A stretch of DNA of 64,000 nucleotides from Bacteroidales bacterium (GCA_024401355.1 JAKSLF010000013.1:17198-81197); one strand, 5' to 3'; positions 29,204 through 38,457 are shown, counted from the first letter of the stretch. Numbers and translations are program-made. The notes: generated by a model from the sequence alone, not told the origin.

Positions 29204-29235
29204 GATTCTCATTAAATATATTATGTCAACATAAT
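29204..29235 (+). other. dif-like / palindromic site in the parE-nadB gap
   Basis: Positions 29204-29231 match the 28-bp E. coli dif sequence at 19 of 28 positions by eye: left arm 7/11, centre 4/6, right arm TTATGTCAACA 8/11. Overlapping it, 29220-29235 is a perfect inverted repeat ATTATGT-CA-ACATAAT. It may be a Xer site, an operator or chance in A/T-rich DNA. GC skew by spot counts does not show a clean switch here, so this stays a weak candidate. Confidence 0.2.
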
Positions 29236-29330
29236 GACACAAAGGCGGCCGAAAAGCGAAATGTTCTTGTTAATCCATCTTTGGGTTAAAAAGCCACTTC
29301 CATTTGTTAATTCGAGCGCAATCCCGTTGA

Positions 29331-29517
29331 TTATATTTAATAATCTTTCACAGTTTAGGCGGCCTCGACTTCAGACACTTTTCTCGGAGGGATAACGGTA
29401 CCTTACCGTACCCTTACCATACCTTCCTGACTCCATTAAAAAAGGCATCTCTTTAACTCACGTTAACGATGGTCGTGGTCAAAGTGGTCAAACTCGATTC
29501 CCCGATTGTTTTCTCGC
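29331..29517. repeat. dispersed intergenic repeat, copy A
   Basis: About 186 bp, roughly 80 percent identical by eye to 63515-63699. The block 29376-29425 is identical over 50 bases to 63560-63609. Inside it on the minus strand are two 11-bp units GGTATGGTAAG and GGTACGGTAAG, a hairpin ACGGTA-CCT-TACCGT (plus strand), and near one end the direct repeat GGTCAAAGTGGTCAAA. The copy ends exactly at the nadB stop codon. Together with the promoter and dif-like site it fills the 434-bp gap between parE and nadB; no other gene is seen there. Confidence 0.85.
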
Positions 29518-31113
29518 CTAATCTATAGGATATGTGTCCAATTTCTTGTTGCGTTCCTTGTAGTCAAGAGTGTAGTGGAGGCCGCGGCTCTCATGACGCT
29601 TCTGGGCCATCTTGATGATGAGGTAGCCAATATTAATCTTGTTGCGGAGTTCGCAAAGTTTCATGGATACCTTCGATGCATTGTAGAGGTCCTCTGTCTC
29701 ACGATAGATAATCTCAAGACGATCAAGTGCTCGCTTCAGTCTGAGATTAGAGCGAACGATGCCGACATAGTTGCTCATGATTGTCTCTACTTCCTTGTTC
29801 GCCTGAGTGATGAGAATCATCTCCTCGTTGTGGACTGTTCCCTCGTCATCCCAGTCTGGTACATCCTCACGCCATTCAGTCTGACGCATTACTTCTGTTG
29901 AGTCCTTGGCTGCAACGTCTGCATATACTATCGCCTCGAGGAGTGAGTTGCTGGCCAGACGGTTGGCACCATGCAAACCTGTGCATGAACATTCGCCTGC
30001 TGCGTAGAGGTTATTGATCGAAGATCGTCCGTTGAGGTCGACCTTGATACCACCACAAAGATAATGTGCTGCTGGAACTACCGGTATCATCTCCTTAGTG
30101 ATGTCGATGCCAATAGACAAGCACTTGTTATATATCATTGGGAAGTGGTGCTTTGTCTCCTCTGGGTTCTTGTGAGTAACGTCGAGGTAGACGAAGTCGT
30201 CACCCGATATCTTCATTTCATTGTCGATAGCACGTGCTACGATATCGCGAGGTGCAAGACATCCACGTTCGTCATACTTCTCCATGAATGTCGAGCCGTC
30301 TTTGAGCTTTAGGATGGCACCATAGCCACGCATGGCTTCTGTAATGAGGAAGTTAGGACGCTCCTGCGGATTGTAGAGCGACGTTGGGTGGAACTGGATG
30401 AACTCCATGCCCTTGATAATACCCTTCGCACGGAATACCATCGCAATGCCGTCACCTGTCGAAATCGTTGGGTTTGTTGTCACCTGGTAGACATTACCCA
30501 CACCACCAGTTGCCATCATCGTTACCTTTGAGAGGAATGTGATAATCTCATGTGTCTTCTCGTTCAGCACGTATGCACCATAGCACTTGATGTCTCTCAT
30601 CCATGGTTCGTTCGAACGACCCAGATGATGCTGGGTGATGATGTCGATGGCAAAATGATTTTCGTAGACATCGATATTTGGATGGTTCTTTATCTGTGAG
30701 ATGAGAGCTCGCTGAATCTCCTCGCCAGTATTGTCAAGGTGATGGAGTATACGGAATTCTGAGTGTCCGCCTTCCTTGTGGAGGTCAAACTGACCATCAG
30801 CTTTCTTGTCGAAATCGGTTCCCCATTCCAGCAGCTGCTTTATCTGCTCTGGAGCCTTGGTGATGACGAGTCGGACTGTGTCAGGGTCGCAGATGCCTGC
30901 TCCGGCTATATGAGTGTCGATGATATGCTTCTCATAATTGTCCTTCTCGATATCGGTAACTGCAGCAATGCCGCCCTGTGCCTTCGATGTGTTGGTCACC
31001 TCAAGTGTCGTCTTTGAGACGAGGGCAACCTTTCCGTTTTCGGCCACCTTGAGTGCATAGCTCAATCCGGCAGCTCCAGAACCAATGACTAGGTAATCGT
31101 ATTTCTTTCTCAT
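29518..31113 (-). CDS. nadB: L-aspartate oxidase
   Basis: First enzyme of de novo NAD synthesis, oxidising aspartate to iminoaspartate with FAD. The FAD-binding GSGAAGLSYALKVAENG lies at residues 11-27 and AQGGIAAV at about 45. HGANRLASNSLLEA occurs at about 375, and the succinate-dehydrogenase-like C-terminal helical domain at about 425-520. The 531-residue length is normal. nadA and nadC, often adjacent, are not here. Its stop abuts repeat copy A. It is divergent from polA. Confidence 0.95.
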   Translation of the reverse strand: MRKKYDYLVIGSGAAGLSYALKVAENGKVALVSKTTLEVTNTSKAQGGIAAVTDIEKDNYEKHIIDTHIAGAGICDPDTVRLVITKAPEQIKQLLEWGTDFDKKADGQFDLHKEGGHSEFRILHHLDNTGEEIQRALISQIKNHPNIDVYENHFAIDIITQHHLGRSNEPWMRDIKCYGAYVLNEKTHEIITFLSKVTMMATGGVGNVYQVTTNPTISTGDGIAMVFRAKGIIKGMEFIQFHPTSLYNPQERPNFLITEAMRGYGAILKLKDGSTFMEKYDERGCLAPRDIVARAIDNEMKISGDDFVYLDVTHKNPEETKHHFPMIYNKCLSIGIDITKEMIPVVPAAHYLCGGIKVDLNGRSSINNLYAAGECSCTGLHGANRLASNSLLEAIVYADVAAKDSTEVMRQTEWREDVPDWDDEGTVHNEEMILITQANKEVETIMSNYVGIVRSNLRLKRALDRLEIIYRETEDLYNASKVSMKLCELRNKINIGYLIIKMAQKRHESRGLHYTLDYKERNKKLDTYPID

Positions 31114-31153
31114 CTTAATTATAATTTGAGTGGAAACATGTCGTTTCGAAATA

Positions 31154-31161
31154 CAAATTTA
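31154..31161 (-). promoter_or_regulatory. -7 box of nadB
   Basis: TAAATTTG on the minus strand (TAnnTTTG), 40 bp before the nadB ATG. No -33 TTTG is seen at the proper spacing. Confidence 0.45.
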
Positions 31162-31256
31162 AGAGGTATTTTTATTCATTGTCATGCTGAAGCAAGAAAA
31201 ATTAGCATCTGACGAGTAAATGAAGACGTCAGAGACATAAATATGGATGTATTTTG

Positions 31257-31264
31257 TATATTTG
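31257..31264 (+). promoter_or_regulatory. -7 box of polA
   Basis: TATATTTG (TAnnTTTG), 25 bp upstream of the polA ATG, in the 176-bp divergent nadB-polA region. Confidence 0.55.
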
Positions 31265-31289
31265 CGAATAAAACAAAAAGAAGAAAAAC

Positions 31290-34076
31290 ATGACTACAGC
31301 ATATCTACTCGACGCATACGCTTTGATATATAGAGCTTATTATGCGTTCCTTCGAACACCACGCATGAATTCTAAAGGCATTAACACTTCGGCTGTTTTC
31401 GGATTTGTCAATACGGTTGTCGACCTGCTGTCCAAAAGAAAGCCAGACTATATCGCCGTGGCGTTTGATGTTCATGAACCGACTTTCAGACACAAGATGT
31501 ATCCCGAATATAAGGCTCAGCGCGAGGCTCAGCCTGAGGATATCAGGATTGCTGTACCTTATATACAGCAGTTTCTGCGTGCAATGAATATTACTATTGT
31601 AGAGTGCCCTGGATATGAGGCCGACGACATAATTGGTACTTTGTCTACCAGATTGAAAGACAAGGTCGATGTCGTCTATATGATGACTCCCGACAAGGAT
31701 TATGGTCAGCTGGTCAGAGACAATGTTAAAATGTACAGGCCATCTACAAGTGGTATCGAAGAGTGGGGACTTGATGAAATTAAGGAGAAGTTTGGAATCG
31801 AGCGAGCTGAACAGGTAATCGACTTGCTTGGATTATGGGGCGACTCGTCTGATAATATTCCTGGCTGTCCAGGTATCGGTGAGAAGAGAGCCAAGGAACT
31901 TCTATCTACATACGGTTCGATTGATGGAATATACGAGCACATCGATGAACTGAAAGGAAAGCAGAAGGAGACTTTCCTAGCCAACCGCGAGCAGGTCGAG
32001 ATGTCAAGGGTACTGGCTACTATAGTTACTGATGCACCTGTCGAGTTCGATTTCGAAGCAAGCAAAATGAAGGAGCCCAACATGGCTGAAATTCAGAAGC
32101 TTTTTGCCGAACTTGAGTTCAGAAGTGTCCTGCCACGCATCGCTGCCTTGTCGGGTGGTGAACCAGCTGAACTCGGCGGTCTGTTCGCTGCCGCTGATGC
32201 TAATGAGGAAAAATCTGAACCAGTCGAAGAGGTAGTGTTAGCCAAGGCGTCGACTACAAAGCATGAATATAAGGTAATAAAGACTGACGATGAGATTAAA
32301 GCTTTGGCCAGCGAACTGAAAAAGGCAAAGGTGGTTTGCTTCGATACCGAGACGACGTCTATCGAAGCTATGGAAGCTGATATCGTCGGACTCTCTTTTT
32401 CTACTGAACCTCATAAGGCTTATTACATTCCTTTCGATGCTAGCGAAGGTCTTTTCGCATCCGACAATTATGGTGAGGCAAAACGACGTCTCGCTCTGCT
32501 GAAAGATGTTTTCGAGTCGGAGTCTATAGCCAAGGTCGGTCAGAACATGAAATATGACATATTGGTATTGTCATATTATGGTATTGAGGTGAAGGGTGTG
32601 CTCTATGATACGATGATAGCTCATTTCTTGCTCTATCCCGGACAACGTCACAACATGGACGACATGGCAATGACTCTCTTGAAATATCAGCCAATAGAAA
32701 TAGAGGAACTGATAGGCAAGGGTAGTCAGCAGAAGAATATGAGAGATGTACCACTCGACAAAATAAAGGAGTATGCAGCAGAAGATGCTGATGTGACTTT
32801 GCAGTTGTGGAACGTTCTGGAAAAGAAACTTGCAGAACAGCCAGAGATGAAGAAACTCTTCGAAGAAATAGAGATGCCTCTCATGCCAGTTTTGGCTGAC
32901 ATGGAAAAGACTGGCGTGAAACTCGATTCGAAGGCCATGGCCGTTTTCTCCGAGCACCTCAAGGAGAGAATCATCGAGTCAGAGAAAAAGATATATGAAC
33001 TGGCTGGCGAGACTTTCAACATAGGAAGCCCAAAGCAGGTCGGAGAAGTCCTGTTTGAAAAACTCAAGGTTGATGCTTCGGCCAAGAAAACCAAAACCGG
33101 CCAATACTCAACTAACGAAGAGACTCTTCAGAAACTCGCTCATGACCATCCAATTGCTGCTGAGATATTAAATTACAGAGGTCTCGTTAAGCTGCTCAAT
33201 ACTTATTCTGAGGCTTTGCCAAAACTTGTCAATGAACGAACCGGCAGAATACATACGTCTTTCAACCAGACTGTTGTTATCACCGGCAGATTGTCAAGCA
33301 CAAATCCTAACTTGCAGAACATTCCTATACGTGATGACAATGGTAAGGAGATTCGTAAGGCTTTTGTTGCGACGGATGAGAACCACGTGCTTCTGGCTGC
33401 CGACTACTCGCAGGTCGAATTGCGTCTGATGGCTCATTTTAGTGGTGACGAGCATTTGATTGCAGCATTTAACCGTGGTGAGGATATCCATGCAGCTACT
33501 GCAGCCAAGGTGTTTAAGGTGGGTAATGATGATGTGACTAAAGATATGCGAAGGAAGGCCAAGACTGCCAACTTCGGTATAATATACGGTATCAGCGCTT
33601 TTGGTCTTGCCGAGCGACTCGACATTCCACGCAAGGAGGCTAAGGAGATCATCGATGGCTATTTTGAGAATTTCGGTGGCGTGAAACAATACATGGACAA
33701 GTGCATAGAAGACGCCAAAACTAAGGGTGCTGTCACTACACTATTCGGCCGCCGACGTGAATTGGACGATATTAATTCAAAGAATTCCGTGGTTAGGGGA
33801 GTGGCGGAGAGAAATGCCATAAATGCACCAATACAAGGAACGGCTGCTGATATCATTAAAATAGCAATGATAGAAATATTCAGAGCTCTTGGTGAAAGAC
33901 AACTGAAGACAAAGATGATCCTGCAAGTACACGACGAACTTGTGTTTGATACACCCAAGGATGAGATAGAGGAAGTGAAGAAGATTGTGACGGAAAAGAT
34001 GGAGAATGCCTGCAAATTGAGTGTCCCATTGCTGGCTGAGATAGGAATAGGCGAAAATTGGCTTGAAGCACATTAA
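31290..34076 (+). CDS. polA: DNA polymerase I
   Basis: Repair and Okazaki-fragment polymerase with all three domains. The 5' nuclease domain is residues 1-290 (DAYALIYRAYYAF at 8, GDSSDNIPGCPGIGEKRA at about 185). The 3'-5' exonuclease domain is about 330-515 with an intact FDTETT, so proofreading is likely active. The polymerase domain is about 540-928: motif A DYSQVELRLMAHFSGDE at about 706, motif B RRKAKTANFGIIYG at about 752, motif C QVHDELVF at about 878. Its 928 residues match the family. It converges on an orphan gene with a 3-bp gap. Confidence 0.97.
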   Translation: MTTAYLLDAYALIYRAYYAFLRTPRMNSKGINTSAVFGFVNTVVDLLSKRKPDYIAVAFDVHEPTFRHKMYPEYKAQREAQPEDIRIAVPYIQQFLRAMNITIVECPGYEADDIIGTLSTRLKDKVDVVYMMTPDKDYGQLVRDNVKMYRPSTSGIEEWGLDEIKEKFGIERAEQVIDLLGLWGDSSDNIPGCPGIGEKRAKELLSTYGSIDGIYEHIDELKGKQKETFLANREQVEMSRVLATIVTDAPVEFDFEASKMKEPNMAEIQKLFAELEFRSVLPRIAALSGGEPAELGGLFAAADANEEKSEPVEEVVLAKASTTKHEYKVIKTDDEIKALASELKKAKVVCFDTETTSIEAMEADIVGLSFSTEPHKAYYIPFDASEGLFASDNYGEAKRRLALLKDVFESESIAKVGQNMKYDILVLSYYGIEVKGVLYDTMIAHFLLYPGQRHNMDDMAMTLLKYQPIEIEELIGKGSQQKNMRDVPLDKIKEYAAEDADVTLQLWNVLEKKLAEQPEMKKLFEEIEMPLMPVLADMEKTGVKLDSKAMAVFSEHLKERIIESEKKIYELAGETFNIGSPKQVGEVLFEKLKVDASAKKTKTGQYSTNEETLQKLAHDHPIAAEILNYRGLVKLLNTYSEALPKLVNERTGRIHTSFNQTVVITGRLSSTNPNLQNIPIRDDNGKEIRKAFVATDENHVLLAADYSQVELRLMAHFSGDEHLIAAFNRGEDIHAATAAKVFKVGNDDVTKDMRRKAKTANFGIIYGISAFGLAERLDIPRKEAKEIIDGYFENFGGVKQYMDKCIEDAKTKGAVTTLFGRRRELDDINSKNSVVRGVAERNAINAPIQGTAADIIKIAMIEIFRALGERQLKTKMILQVHDELVFDTPKDEIEEVKKIVTEKMENACKLSVPLLAEIGIGENWLEAH

Positions 34077-34079
34077 GCA

Positions 34080-34637
34080 TTATGCAAGAAGCATAAGGCA
34101 TTCATCGCTAAGTACATTCTTGTGGTTGTCTGCAGATGGAGTGTCATCCCATTTGCCATTGTCGATAAGTGTCTTTTTGAGAAATAGGAACTGGGTGATA
34201 GGAAATTCGTCCTTCTGCCACATTTGTGAGTAGTTCAGAAGACCCATCGCTTTGATGAATTTATCAAGTTCTACTATGACAGCATGGATGAAATCAAGGA
34301 ATGAACAATCGAATTCTATGAGTTCACTTTCGGTGTCGTCTCCAAAAAAGTCGACTGATTCGGCTATTGAAATATTGCAGTGCGATTCGTCGACATGTGA
34401 TATAGTCCAATTATATGTTGACGACTCTCCATACCAGATGACACGGCACACATTCTCCTCACCCCACATCTGGGATGGTGTGGTAATCATTGTTACCAGA
34501 CCTTCAAGCAAATCGCCAAGTGGGTTGCTTACATTCGTAAGTTCAAAGTCGACCTCATCGTCATTGACTTTGAGTGACGCAACCGCTTGACCTGGCTCGC
34601 GAAGGCAATAGGTGAAAGTTGGTTGTGTGTTGTACAT
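34080..34637 (-). CDS. protein of unknown function
   Basis: A 185-residue, strongly acidic, soluble protein without signal peptide or membrane segment. It begins with beta-rich sequence (YNTQPTFTYCLREPGQ, then VNDDEVDFELTNV). The middle holds VCRVIWYGESSTYNWTISHVD, followed by a helical part (CSFLDFIHAVIVELDKFIKAMG) and a Trp-containing tail. The composition resembles small cytoplasmic immunity- or housekeeping-type orphan proteins, but no family is recognised. Its own -7 box lies about 40 bp upstream. It is convergent with polA; the last codons include a small hairpin TTATGC-AAGAA-GCATAA that may serve both genes. Confidence 0.65.
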   Translation of the reverse strand: MYNTQPTFTYCLREPGQAVASLKVNDDEVDFELTNVSNPLGDLLEGLVTMITTPSQMWGEENVCRVIWYGESSTYNWTISHVDESHCNISIAESVDFFGDDTESELIEFDCSFLDFIHAVIVELDKFIKAMGLLNYSQMWQKDEFPITQFLFLKKTLIDNGKWDDTPSADNHKNVLSDECLMLLA

Positions 34638-34674
34638 CTTTATAAGTGCCTACTACAATAAAGTATTTGCGTGC

Positions 34675-34682
34675 CAAAGATA
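34675..34682 (-). promoter_or_regulatory. -7 box of the orphan gene
   Basis: TATCTTTG on the minus strand, 37 bp upstream of the ATG at 34637. The rest of the 155-bp gap to the response-regulator stop is A/T-rich with nothing else recognisable. Confidence 0.45.
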
Positions 34683-34792
34683 TTAAATTAGTATAAAAAC
34701 CACTATAGTAAGAGGAAAATATTTCCCGTGACGATAGTATTTTTAACTAAAATGGCTTATATTATGCCTTCCAATTATCTAAAATAGTGGTA

Positions 34793-35959
34793 TCAGGCGA
34801 TAGGACGTGCATAGGCAATCACATCATCAGCAGATATCTCCGCCCCATTTGTGAGTATTGCCAAACGTTCAATTACATTGCGGAATTCACGTATGTTACC
34901 TGTCCAATTTATCTTCTGAAGTTCGGCCACAGCTTCCTTGCTGATGGTCTTGTTCGGTATGTTGAGCTCTTGGCGGACTAAATCAAGGAAATAGTCTGCG
35001 AGGGCAGGAATATCATCCTTGCGTTCGTTGAGCGATGGTACATTTATTATGATGACACTCAGACGGTGATAAAGGTCTTCACGGAAGTTGTTGGCCTTGA
35101 TTTCGTCGGCCAAGTTCTTGTTTGTCGCAGCCAGTACTCGAACGTCTACTTTGATATCTTTGTCGCTGCCGACACGTGTTATAGTGCTCTCCTGAAGGGC
35201 TCGCAGCACTTTCGCCTGGGCCGGCAAACTCATGTCACCAATCTCATCAAGGAAGATTGTTCCGCCGTTGGCTTGTTCAAATTTGCCAATGCGCTGTTTG
35301 ATGGCCGATGTGAAGGCACCTTTTTCGTGTCCGAACAGTTCACTTTCGATCAATTCGGAAGGTATGGCGGCACAATTGACTTCAACAAAAGGTCCTTGTG
35401 CTCGTCGGCTGCCTTCATGCATTGCTCTGGCAACAAGTTCCTTCCCTGTGCCGTTGCTTCCAAGTATGAGTACACGGGCATCAGTAGGTGCTACTTTGTC
35501 TATCATTTCACGCATCTTCTGCATAGGCTCTGAATTGCCTATCATTTCGTATGTGCGATTGACTTTTTTCTTGAGTGCCTTGGTCTCTACAACGAGGTCT
35601 GTTCGTTCAAGCGCATTCTTGACTGTGATGAGAAGTCTGTTGAGGTCAAGAGGCTTTTCAATGAAGTCGTATGCGCCTTTTTTTATGGCATCCACGGCTG
35701 TGTCGATGTCGCCATGTCCACTAATCATCACTACTGCAGTATCCGGACGCTGCTCCATGATCTTGGAGAGCACTTCCATGCCATCCATCTCTGGCATCTT
35801 GATATCAGTTATGACCATGTCGAATTTGTTGGCAGCGAATTTGTCAACGCCTTCCTGGCCGTTTTCGGCTAGTTCTACTTCGTAGCCTTCAAGCTCGAGA
35901 ATATCCTTGAGTGAAGTGCGAATAGCTCTCTGGTCGTCGATTACTAATATCTTAGCCAT
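34793..35959 (-). CDS. NtrC-type response regulator lacking the DNA-binding domain
   Basis: A 388-residue protein. The receiver domain (1-120) has the phospho-acceptor Asp in VITDIKMPEMDG. The AAA+ sigma-54 activator domain (about 140-375) has Walker A GSNGTGKE, Walker B GGTIFLDEIGDM and FREDLYHRL. The sigma-54 contact loop reads GAFTSA instead of the canonical GAFTGA. The chain ends right after the AAA+ domain (DDVIAYARPIA); the Fis-type helix-turn-helix of about 50 residues is absent, and the 155 bp downstream do not encode one in any frame. It either activates from solution or acts otherwise. It lies 14 bp after the ppx/gppA gene. Confidence 0.9.
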   Translation of the reverse strand: MAKILVIDDQRAIRTSLKDILELEGYEVELAENGQEGVDKFAANKFDMVITDIKMPEMDGMEVLSKIMEQRPDTAVVMISGHGDIDTAVDAIKKGAYDFIEKPLDLNRLLITVKNALERTDLVVETKALKKKVNRTYEMIGNSEPMQKMREMIDKVAPTDARVLILGSNGTGKELVARAMHEGSRRAQGPFVEVNCAAIPSELIESELFGHEKGAFTSAIKQRIGKFEQANGGTIFLDEIGDMSLPAQAKVLRALQESTITRVGSDKDIKVDVRVLAATNKNLADEIKANNFREDLYHRLSVIIINVPSLNERKDDIPALADYFLDLVRQELNIPNKTISKEAVAELQKINWTGNIREFRNVIERLAILTNGAEISADDVIAYARPIA

Positions 35960-35973
35960 AGTGATGTATATTT

Positions 35974-36906
35974 TTATTTAAGTATATTGTTTATAAACTG
36001 GTAAACTGCACCCTGCTTGAGTGCATATCCGCACTGGAAGATTTCTTCGATGCGCATTTCGCGTACGATGAAGTTGATGAACAAACTGCCGAGGATGATG
36101 AGGTCGATACGGCTTGGGTCCATTTGTTTCATCTCGCGACGCTGCTGTGCGGTAGATGCCATAATCTTGCGATGCACCTCTTCAAAGTTAGGTACACGTA
36201 TGTTGTAAGATGTTGACAGTTTTACGTTGAGATAAGGATGTTTCATCGCAGCGACAATGGCAGCGATGGTGTCGAACGATCCTGACGTGCCAATAAGGGT
36301 CGTTGTTGGGTAGTTGTGAAGTGCCTCGTAGAGAGGTGTGAGCTCTGAACGAAGGTACATTTCAATCGATTTTATCTCGTTGACGTTAATGGGGTCGGAT
36401 GGCTTGAACTTGTCAAGCAAACGTGCCATGCCAAGTTCGAAGCTATGCTCCCAAATGATGCCTTCTTTGTTGGCGATGATAAATTCACAACTTCCTCCAC
36501 CAATGTCGAGGATGAGCACGCGGTCGGAGCCAATAGGCATTACCTGCTTTACACCGTCGAATATCATCTGTGCTTCGTCGTCACCTGATATGATGCGAAC
36601 TTCGATTCCGTGGCGCTCGGTTACCATCTTGGCAAAGTCTGGACCGTTTGAGCAGTTACGCAGAGCTGATGTGCCGATGGCAATGGTACGGTCGACATTG
36701 AATTTCTTGATGGTGTCGATGTGTTTGCCTATTGCATCGAGTCCTCTCTGTATTGCTTCTGGGGTGATGACGCCTTCGTTGATACCTCCTTTACCCATGC
36801 GAGCAGCCTCTTTGCTCGAGTAGATAATCTGATACTGGTCAGAATCAACGGCTGCTATAGCCAAGTTGATGGTGTTGGTGCCTATGTCTATTATTGCTAT
36901 GTGCAT
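35974..36906 (-). CDS. Ppx/GppA-family exopolyphosphatase-like protein
   Basis: A 310-residue actin-fold phosphatase with N-terminal IDIGTNTINLAI (phosphate-1 loop, residues 6-17) and LDIGGGSCEFI (phosphate-2, about 137). It is the short form without the C-terminal HD domain. Members hydrolyse polyphosphate or pppGpp; which applies here is unknown. It is flanked in the same orientation by a Xaa-Pro peptidase (49 bp upstream) and the NtrC-type regulator (14 bp downstream), so a three-gene transcript is likely. Confidence 0.88.
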   Translation of the reverse strand: MHIAIIDIGTNTINLAIAAVDSDQYQIIYSSKEAARMGKGGINEGVITPEAIQRGLDAIGKHIDTIKKFNVDRTIAIGTSALRNCSNGPDFAKMVTERHGIEVRIISGDDEAQMIFDGVKQVMPIGSDRVLILDIGGGSCEFIIANKEGIIWEHSFELGMARLLDKFKPSDPINVNEIKSIEMYLRSELTPLYEALHNYPTTTLIGTSGSFDTIAAIVAAMKHPYLNVKLSTSYNIRVPNFEEVHRKIMASTAQQRREMKQMDPSRIDLIILGSLFINFIVREMRIEEIFQCGYALKQGAVYQFINNILK

Positions 36907-36955
36907 AATGTTTGTCTTGCGACGTATATAGTTGTTGTTTATTGTTTCTATTATA

Positions 36956-38332
36956 TTAATGTAGAGCTTCGACTTCTTCTATTGTGATCGGAATGCGTTT
37001 GCCCAGTATTCGGCATCCGCTGTCGGTCACCAGTAGGTCGTCTTCAAGTCTTATACCACCGAACGAACGATATTGTTTCAATATGTCGTAATTAATAATG
37101 TCTTTAAATAGACCTTCGGCTTGCCACTTGTCGATCAGCTCTGGGATAAAGTATATTCCTGGCTCGTCTGTAACAACGAATCCTGGCTTCAACTCTCGTC
37201 CTAGACGTAAGGATGAAAGTCCAAACTGGCTGCTACGTTTTGTCTTTTCATCGTAGCCGACAAGGTCTTCGTTGTAGTTCTCCATGTCGTGCACGTCGAG
37301 ACCCATCATGTGCCCTATGCCATGAGGAAAGAATAGCGCATGTGCTCCACGGCTGACGGCCTCTTCAGCAGTGCCTTTCATGATGCCGAGAGATATTAGT
37401 CCATCGGCAATGGTCCGCGCTGCAAGAAGGTGCATGTCGAGGTATCTGACACCAGGTTTTGAGTTGTCTGCTACTGCGTTGTTGGCGTTGAGGACTATCT
37501 GGTATATCTCCTTCTGCTTTTGTGTGAAGCGCCCTCCAACTGGTGTGGTACGTGTGTGGTCTGTCGCATAGTGAAGTGGCGAATCGCTTCCGGCATCGAC
37601 GAGGAGCATTTGTCCGTTGCGCAGTATATTATTATAGGTATGGTTATGAAGTGTCTGACCGCTGACGCTACATATTGTAGGAAAGGCAACAGATCCACCT
37701 CCTAGCATCGACTGGTAGTCTATGGCTGCGTGAATCTCTTTCTCGGTCCGTCCTTCGGCAGCCATTTTCATGGCTGTTACATGCATGTTGTATCCTATCG
37801 TCTGATGGCGTTCGAGTTCTTCTATTTCGCATGGCTCTTTCTGCGAACGTAGAGCAACGAGTGCTTTGACAAGTTCTGCTGAATACGACTGCTTTACGTT
37901 TGCAGTAGGTATTCCCGTAAGTTCGGAAAGCTCGATGATGGTTTCACCACGATATGGTGGAATGAAATGTACTGCTCGTCCGCTACGGATGGCTTTGGCA
38001 ACATCTGTTGCTATGTCGTTGCGTCGTTTGGTGTGGCTGATGCCGGCTTCGGCTGCTTTGTCGGCTACACTTTTCTGTGGCCCCATCCAGATGATGTCGT
38101 CCATGGTGACATCATCGGCATATATAGTTGTTTCTCCGTCAGCTATGACAGCTGCGAAGTCTGGTTCGTCAATACCAAACAAATATAGGAAAGTGCTGTC
38201 CTGACGAAAGGCGTATTCGTTGCTTGGGTAGTTGAAAGCAGCATTGCGGTTACCTATAAAAAGTAGAAAACCGCCATCGAGAGCCTTTGATAACTTCTGA
38301 CGCCTGTTGATGTATATTTCTTTAGGAAACAT
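36956..38332 (-). CDS. M24 aminopeptidase P family protein (Xaa-Pro peptidase)
   Basis: A 458-residue 'pita-bread' metallopeptidase that removes N-terminal residues preceding proline. The N-terminal creatinase-like domain is about 1-165. The metal ligands are in LLVDAGSDS and DHTRTTP (two Asp), HGIGHMMGLDVHD (His), TDEPGIYF (Glu) and GGIRLEDD (Glu). The ATG at 38332 gives the family start MFPKEIYINRRQKL; an in-frame extension to 38425 would run through the promoter. First gene of the probable pepP-ppx-regulator operon. Confidence 0.93.
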   Translation of the reverse strand: MFPKEIYINRRQKLSKALDGGFLLFIGNRNAAFNYPSNEYAFRQDSTFLYLFGIDEPDFAAVIADGETTIYADDVTMDDIIWMGPQKSVADKAAEAGISHTKRRNDIATDVAKAIRSGRAVHFIPPYRGETIIELSELTGIPTANVKQSYSAELVKALVALRSQKEPCEIEELERHQTIGYNMHVTAMKMAAEGRTEKEIHAAIDYQSMLGGGSVAFPTICSVSGQTLHNHTYNNILRNGQMLLVDAGSDSPLHYATDHTRTTPVGGRFTQKQKEIYQIVLNANNAVADNSKPGVRYLDMHLLAARTIADGLISLGIMKGTAEEAVSRGAHALFFPHGIGHMMGLDVHDMENYNEDLVGYDEKTKRSSQFGLSSLRLGRELKPGFVVTDEPGIYFIPELIDKWQAEGLFKDIINYDILKQYRSFGGIRLEDDLLVTDSGCRILGKRIPITIEEVEALH

Positions 38333-38393
38333 GATATGCCGTGAATGGAGATTCTTTGTCCTGCAGTTATTGTTTGTCTGTTTTTTTACTATG

Positions 38394-38426
38394 CAAAGAT
38401 AATAAATAAATGGGAAAAACGGCAAA
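38394..38426 (-). promoter_or_regulatory. promoter of the peptidase operon
   Basis: Minus strand: -33 TTTG (38423-38426), 21-bp spacer, -7 TATCTTTG (38394-38401). This is one of the best consensus matches in the window and lies about 60 bp upstream of the ATG at 38332. Confidence 0.7.
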
Positions 38427-38457
38427 ACAAATCTTCCATGTTGTTTAGATTTATTTT

